Below the pieces are notes generated by a model that had not been told where the DNA came from, did no database searches, and saw only the letters and a list, made by a program, of their open reading frames with translations. 64,000 nt of DNA, taken from positions 124,001-188,000 of the forward strand of contig DATENU010000022.1 in NCBI GenBank assembly GCA_035274845.1, in the 5' to 3' direction. Position numbers and translations under genes: made by a program. Shown piece by piece: positions 59,227 to 64,000 of this stretch; the stretch's first letter is position 1, and each line of letters opens with the position of its first letter. The DNA is from Chthoniobacterales bacterium. Its GTDB lineage: Bacteria > Verrucomicrobiota > Verrucomicrobiia > Chthoniobacterales > UBA10450.

Positions 59227-62200
59227 CTACTGAATATTGTAAGCCTCGATCAGGCCGACGCCGGTCGTCCGTCCGCTCCCGCGGACAATCGCGGTGTACG
59301 CGCCGGGCGGGACTCTTTGTACCAGCGCCGCTTCTTCGTCGTGGCCCGGAGCGAGATTCGCCGCTTCAATCTCCGATTGCTGCGAATCCCTCCAGTTGTC
59401 GTTGGAACGAATCACCATGCCGCTCGAATTCACCAGATCGAGTGTCGGATTGGCCAGGAAACCCGACACGCCAAAGTCGCCCAGCGTTGGCCCCAACGCT
59501 CGCACCAGCACTTTGCTGCTGGTTCCATTGTTCGGACTCACAATCAATCCCGCGATCATTACGTTGTCGTCCACATCTACAAATCCTCGCGTGCTGATGT
59601 TCCCCAATTTCGAAGCCGCACCTTGATCGAGGTCGAAAGCTTCCACCACGCCTACTCCGGTTTCCCCATTCTTCCCGCGCACAATCGCGGTATAGCCCTG
59701 GTTCGGCGTCAACGTCGCGATGATCGCCGACTCGGCGTCTTTGTTTGGCGCGAGTCCGCTATTCTGGATCTCGGCCTGCTGCGGCGATTGCCGCCAATCG
59801 TCGTTACTGGTTATCAGCGTGCTGCCCTGGTAAAGCTCCAGGGTCGGGTCTTGCAGGACACCGGGAACGCCAAAGTCAGCCAGGGTAGGACCAATCGCGC
59901 GGATGATCACTCTCTTGTTCGCTGTTCCCGTCGCGATCAATCCGCCAATGAGAGCGTTGTCTCCGCTCAGCACCCGAACACGGGTCGAGATATTGCCTAA
60001 CGAGCTCGGTGTGGCTGTGGGAGTTGGGCTCGGTGTTGAGGCGGGAGTTGGCGTGACTGTCGGGGTGGGGGTGGGCGGCGGCGTTGCAGCCGGTGTCGGT
60101 GTTGCCGTCGGGGCGGGAGTTGGCGTTGCGCTGGGAGTAGCCGTAGAAGTTGGCGTCGCAGTAGCAGTAGGCGAAGTTGTTGGGGTAGGAGTTGAGGTAG
60201 CCGTAGGAGAAGGCGTGATCGTGGGGGCAGGTGTCGGCGTTGGAGTCGCCCCCGGCAAAAAAGCATTCCGGATGGATTCCGTGATGCTGTCCGAGCCACT
60301 GTTGCCGTCGCTGGAATAATAGCCGCGGGCGCGAATGTATATGTTCTGGCCAGTCGGGAGATTCAAACCTGTCAGAGCCCAATTGCTCCCAGCGGCGGTC
60401 CCGTGGCCGAGAAGAGTGTAGTTCACATTATCGGTTGAAAGCTCGAAAGTGGCGCGAGTCAGGTTGGGGCTCGAGCCGCCGCGCGTCCAAGTGATCACGC
60501 TGGGCGTGACCTCCAGGTTTTGCAGCGCTGCCGTATCGTTACTCAAACGAGCGAAAAAGTTGCGAGGCAGGTTCCCGACGCTGGTGAAATAACCTCCCGC
60601 CAGAATCTTGCCGTCCGCCTGCACCGCCATCGCAGTGACAACTTCGCTTGCATTTGGGTCGAAGGAATCCGGCCGGCCGCTTGTGGCATCGAGCCGGACA
60701 ATGCGATTGCGCGTGTACCCGGCGATGCTGGTGAAGGAACCGGCCGCTAAAATCTTGCCGTCTGCCTGTACTGCCAATTCACCGACAATATTATTGGCGC
60801 TTGGATCGAACGAGTCGGCCAAGCCGGTAATAGCGTCGAGCCGGGCAATGTAGTGACGGTTTTGTCCACCGATGAAGCCGAAAGGGCCACCCGCTAGAAT
60901 CTGGCCGTCCCCTTGCGCCACAATGGCATAGGGGTGAACAGAACCTATGTTCCCCGGGTTGAACATGTCCGCCAAGCCGGTGCCAGGATCGAGCCGGGCA
61001 ATGCCGTTGCGCGGCTGTCCGCCGATGCTGTAGAAAGAGCCCGCCGCTAGAATCCTCCCATCAGCGTCCTCCGCCATGCAAAAGACTGCGTTGTTCGAGG
61101 CCGCGTTGAACGAATCAAGCGAGCCGCTGGGATCGAGTCGTGCGATTCCCGTGCGCTCGACATACGGACCGCCGTTGGGCCAAAGGAACGAAAAAGCGCC
61201 GCCGATAACAATCATTCCGTCCGCCTGCACCATCAATGAATAGACTGCCTTGTAGGTCCCATCGAAGGGATCCGCGTTCGGATCGAATAAATCCGCCTGG
61301 CCGGTGATGGGATCCAGCCGGGCGATCCGGTTTCGCGTCTGGCCGCCAATGCTGTTCTTCCCATAGAAAAAACCGCCGACCAGAATCTTGCCGTCGGTCT
61401 GCAAGGCAATCGCCATCACCGTTCCGTTTGCGTTCGGGTCGAAGGCCATATCGAGCGTGCCATCCGGATTCAACCGGGCGATGTTGTTACGGGGCACGCC
61501 CAGGACGCTGGTAAAGCCGCCACCAATCAGAATCTTGCCATCCGGCTGAACAGTCGTGGCGTGGACCGCCAGGAGGTCACCCCCGATGCCCTGAATGTTG
61601 AGATCGAGGGTCTGGTCGAGCCTGCCGTCTTTTTCCAAACGGGCGATCCGATTGCGCGTCACTGCTGGTCCCCCATTGGGCGCGAGAGTGGTGAAATTGC
61701 CGCCCACCAAAACCTTGCCATCCGGCTGGATCGCGACGGCAACGGTAGGCGAGATCAGGCCCCCATTCGGGTCGAAGGAGTCAGCCGCTCCGGTAATCGG
61801 ATCGAGCCGGGCGATCGCGTTGCGCGACTGTCCCCCGATGCTGTTCGCTCCGCGGAAACCGCCAACCGCCAGAATTTTACCGTCCGGCTGCACGGCGAGG
61901 GAAATGACAGCATCGTTCGGGTTGGGGTTGAACGAATCAGCGAGGCCGGTCGTGGGATCAAGCCGGGCCAGGCAACGGTGGGCCTGTCCGCCGATGCTGA
62001 AGAAATTACCTCCTGCCAAAATCTTGCCGTCCGCCTGCAACGCGAGCGAATAGACATGACCGGTCGCGTTCGGATTCCACGAATCGAGCAGTCCCGACGT
62101 GGGGTCGATCCGCGCGATATGATTGCGGGTCTGACTGCCGATGTTCGTGAATATGCCCCCGATTAACACCTTGCCGTCCGTCTGGAGCACGACTGAATAG

Positions 62201-62871
62201 ACGGGATCGCTCGCGTTTGGATTGAACGCGTCGGCCAATCCCGTCGTAGCGTCGAGCCGGGCGATGTAGTTGCGTGGCTGACCGCCGATGGTGAAAAAAT
62301 AGCCGCCGGCCAAAATCTTCCCGTCAGGCTGCACCGCGAGGGCAAGAACAAGGCCGTTCGCATTCGGATCGAATGAATCCGCTAACCCGGTTATGGGATC
62401 CAGCCGGGCAATGTTATTGCGTGGTTGACCGCCGATATTCGCGAAGGCGCCCCCCACCAAAATCTTACCATCCGGTTGCAGCGCGATTGAATTGATATTC
62501 GCATCGCCGGAATCCGGGTTGAAGGCCATGTCCACAGTTCCATCAGCGTTGAGCCGGGCGAGGCCCTTGCGCGAAACGGTTCCGGGGCCATTGGCGGGCG
62601 AGAGGGTCGTAAAATCACCGCCAAGAAGAATCTTCCCATCCGGCTGCACCGCGATAACGCGGACGAGACCGTTGGCATTCGGATCGAATCCGTCGAGGGC
62701 GGATTGCGCCGCCGCTCTTTCCGAACCGAGGAACCCCAAAATTGCCAAAACGCCAAGCGCGCCCAGGCGCCATGGGAAATGCCGGCTAACAGGAAAATAG
62801 GGCGGTCGGTGGGTGCTCAAAGCGTAGGACTCAGGAGAAGCCCCTCTTGCTTGAGCAGTTCCGATGCTCAA
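59227..62871 (-). CDS. Secreted delta-60-repeat propeller protein with two C-terminal modules
   Basis: 1214 residues. The signal segment [20 protein letters not shown] follows a long start. About 18 repeats of roughly 45 residues fill ~60-800 with the unit F-x-P-N-A-x(3)-V-x(3)-A-x-Q-x-D-G-K-I-L-x-G-G-x-F (for example [18 protein letters not shown] and [18 protein letters not shown]), the delta-60 (DUF5122-type) repeat. They are very regular and likely form one or more beta-propellers. A Fn3-like domain and a TPTP linker follow, then two modules (second group: [19 protein letters not shown], last VEAYNIQ). Role probably adhesion or carbohydrate binding; no catalytic site seen. The 18 near-identical units are prone to recombination. 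Confidence 0.87.
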   Translation of the reverse strand: MSIGTAQARGASPESYALSTHRPPYFPVSRHFPWRLGALGVLAILGFLGSERAAAQSALDGFDPNANGLVRVIAVQPDGKILLGGDFTTLSPANGPGTVSRKGLARLNADGTVDMAFNPDSGDANINSIALQPDGKILVGGAFANIGGQPRNNIARLDPITGLADSFDPNANGLVLALAVQPDGKILAGGYFFTIGGQPRNYIARLDATTGLADAFNPNASDPVYSVVLQTDGKVLIGGIFTNIGSQTRNHIARIDPTSGLLDSWNPNATGHVYSLALQADGKILAGGNFFSIGGQAHRCLARLDPTTGLADSFNPNPNDAVISLAVQPDGKILAVGGFRGANSIGGQSRNAIARLDPITGAADSFDPNGGLISPTVAVAIQPDGKVLVGGNFTTLAPNGGPAVTRNRIARLEKDGRLDQTLDLNIQGIGGDLLAVHATTVQPDGKILIGGGFTSVLGVPRNNIARLNPDGTLDMAFDPNANGTVMAIALQTDGKILVGGFFYGKNSIGGQTRNRIARLDPITGQADLFDPNADPFDGTYKAVYSLMVQADGMIVIGGAFSFLWPNGGPYVERTGIARLDPSGSLDSFNAASNNAVFCMAEDADGRILAAGSFYSIGGQPRNGIARLDPGTGLADMFNPGNIGSVHPYAIVAQGDGQILAGGPFGFIGGQNRHYIARLDAITGLADSFDPSANNIVGELAVQADGKILAAGSFTSIAGYTRNRIVRLDATSGRPDSFDPNASEVVTAMAVQADGKILAGGYFTSVGNLPRNFFARLSNDTAALQNLEVTPSVITWTRGGSSPNLTRATFELSTDNVNYTLLGHGTAAGSNWALTGLNLPTGQNIYIRARGYYSSDGNSGSDSITESIRNAFLPGATPTPTPAPTITPSPTATSTPTPTTSPTATATPTSTATPSATPTPAPTATPTPAATPPPTPTPTVTPTPASTPSPTPTATPSSLGNISTRVRVLSGDNALIGGLIATGTANKRVIIRAIGPTLADFGVPGVLQDPTLELYQGSTLITSNDDWRQSPQQAEIQNSGLAPNKDAESAIIATLTPNQGYTAIVRGKNGETGVGVVEAFDLDQGAASKLGNISTRGFVDVDDNVMIAGLIVSPNNGTSSKVLVRALGPTLGDFGVSGFLANPTLDLVNSSGMVIRSNDNWRDSQQSEIEAANLAPGHDEEAALVQRVPPGAYTAIVRGSGRTTGVGLIEAYNIQ
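60005..60245. repeat. Coding tandem repeat (Thr/Pro linker)
   Basis: Array of GTTGGCGTGACTGTCGGGGT-type units encoding the linker of the delta-60 protein at 59.2 kb. Confidence 0.75.
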
Positions 62872-62900
62872 TCCGCTCAGAAGCCGACGCCGAGCGCAGC

Positions 62901-64000
62901 CTATTGGATGTTATAAACCTCGACCAGCCCCACGCCGATCGTGCGGCCGCTTCCGCGAACAATCGCCGTATAGGCGCCGGGAGCGACTATCTCGACCAGC
63001 GCCGCTTCTTCGTCGTGACTCGGAGCCAGATTCGCTGCTTCGATCTCCGGACGCTGGTCCGATTTCCAGTTGTCGTTGGAACGAATTACGGTTCCGCTCG
63101 AATTCACCAGGTCGAGTGTCGGATCCGGCAGAAAGCCAGAGACGCCAAAGTCACCGAGCGTTGGACCCAGCGCGCGAACCAGCACTTTGGCGCTCGTTCC
63201 ATTGCTCGGACCCACAATTAATCCCGCGATCATCACGTTGTCGTCCACGTCGACGAAACCGCGGGTGCTGATGTTTCCCAGCTTTGAAGCTGAACCCTGT
63301 TCCAAGTCGAACGCTTCCACTAGCCCAACGCCAGTTGTCCCATCTTTGCCGCGCACGATCGCCGTATAGCCCTGGTTTGGCGTCAGCGTCGCGATAATCG
63401 CCGATTCGGCATCCTTGCCTGGCGCGAGCCCGCTGTTCTGGATCTCGGCTTGTTGCGGCGATTGCCGCCAATCATCGTTACTGGTGATAAGCGTGCCCCC
63501 CTGATAAAGCTCCAGGGTTGGATCCTGCAAGGCGCCAGGCACGCCGAAATCCGTTAGCGTAGGACCTATCGCGCGAATAATAACCTTCTTCGTAGCCGTC
63601 CCGGTTGCGATCATCCCACCGATCAGAGCGTTGTCTCCCACCAGCACGCGAAGGCGCGTCGAAATGTTACCCAACGTGGTGGGTGTGCCTGCGGTTCCTT
63701 GAACTTCAAACGCGCCAAGGTCGCTTCCATCACCACCACTGACGCCAGGCATACCTACCGGGCGAGTGAAGCCGCGTTGATCGGTGACGACCGAACCTCC
63801 AGAGTACCCTTTGTCGATCGCCGGACTGCCGGAAAGCAATGCGTGCGTCCTAGTCGGGCCGCCGTTGTCTTGCAGCGGTCCCAGAATCGGATCGACGTTG
63901 AATTGATTTCCAGTCGTAAAACCGGTGAGAGTCATGCCACTGGTGTTGCCTACCAGGACATAACCCTGCGAAAACAGCCTGCCCGACACATCCGGACCAG
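62901..64000 (-). CDS. Surface protein with choice-of-anchor-Q end and two C-terminal modules, 5' end missing
   Basis: The open frame runs to the window edge (first visible residues [20 protein letters not shown]), so the N-terminus is outside. The visible part begins with the choice-of-anchor-Q region ([20 protein letters not shown], then [29 protein letters not shown]), which typically ends right-handed parallel beta-helix surface proteins. It joins the paired module with almost no linker: second group, [37 protein letters not shown], ending VEVYNIQ. The missing part is probably a beta-helix. This shows the module can replace other C-terminal anchors. Confidence 0.8.
   Translation of the reverse strand, partial: GPDVSGRLFSQGYVLVGNTSGMTLTGFTTGNQFNVDPILGPLQDNGGPTRTHALLSGSPAIDKGYSGGSVVTDQRGFTRPVGMPGVSGGDGSDLGAFEVQGTAGTPTTLGNISTRLRVLVGDNALIGGMIATGTATKKVIIRAIGPTLTDFGVPGALQDPTLELYQGGTLITSNDDWRQSPQQAEIQNSGLAPGKDAESAIIATLTPNQGYTAIVRGKDGTTGVGLVEAFDLEQGSASKLGNISTRGFVDVDDNVMIAGLIVGPSNGTSAKVLVRALGPTLGDFGVSGFLPDPTLDLVNSSGTVIRSNDNWKSDQRPEIEAANLAPSHDEEAALVEIVAPGAYTAIVRGSGRTIGVGLVEVYNIQ

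Noticed and set aside
30793..64000. PEP-CTERM, LPXTG or type IX sorting signals on the surface proteins
   Set aside because: The proteins end directly with the module (VEVYxLx); there is no hydrophobic helix with basic tail and no LPXTG. A match to the known type IX C-terminal domain was not evident.

Overview
The window looks like a GC-rich soil bacterium of the Verrucomicrobiota, probably near Chthoniobacterales/Spartobacteria. This is inferred from many Thr/Pro-linked secreted proteins sharing one C-terminal module, a DUF1573-rhodanese-MauE operon, and abundant short palindromic intergenic repeats. No rRNA gene is present, so the assignment is provisional.

Region 1 (1-22.7 kb) is accessory DNA. 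A giant minus-strand gene of unknown function fills 1-4577 and runs off the left edge. About 2 kb of gene-poor DNA follows, with one 58-residue two-helix membrane protein. A minus-strand cluster at 10.9-6.7 kb then encodes a lipoprotein, a secreted Lys/Glu-rich protein, an ECF sigma factor, an anti-sigma-like protein and a protein with a Lon-protease-like C-terminal domain. Divergent from it is a 2069-residue NACHT NTPase (11.4-17.6 kb), resembling bacterial NLR-like defence proteins. After it come a DUF2610-like gene with an inverted fragment of a second copy, a membrane protein ending in an OmpA-like domain, a broken second NACHT gene, and two small genes. The region ends at a tRNA-Phe cut exactly after its anticodon loop (22718-22755), which I read as an old integration boundary.

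Region 2 (22.8-30.7 kb) is core-like: aat, a small lipoprotein, guaA, a GH63-type glycosidase, and a tightly coupled minus-strand operon of DUF1573 protein, rhodanese, MauE/DoxX-like protein, GNAT acetyltransferase (frameshifted) and a small conserved protein.

Region 3 (30.8-64 kb) is a surface-protein locus. Eleven minus-strand genes encode exported proteins with very different N-terminal parts: two CAP domains, two Asp-box propellers, a subtilase, a reprolysin-like metalloprotease, a duplicated family of unknown function, a delta-60 repeat propeller, a choice-of-anchor-Q/beta-helix end, and one unknown. Every one ends in two tandem copies of the same ~120-residue module (22 copies), often behind a TPTPTATP or SPSPSASP linker. 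No LPXTG or PEP-CTERM signal is present, so the paired module is a candidate sorting, anchoring or adhesion device. rmlD, a Csp-like copper protein and a plus-strand polyferredoxin-TPR membrane protein interrupt the array.

The two most notable systems are the shared C-terminal module array and the NACHT/ECF-sigma/Lon-like neighbourhood.
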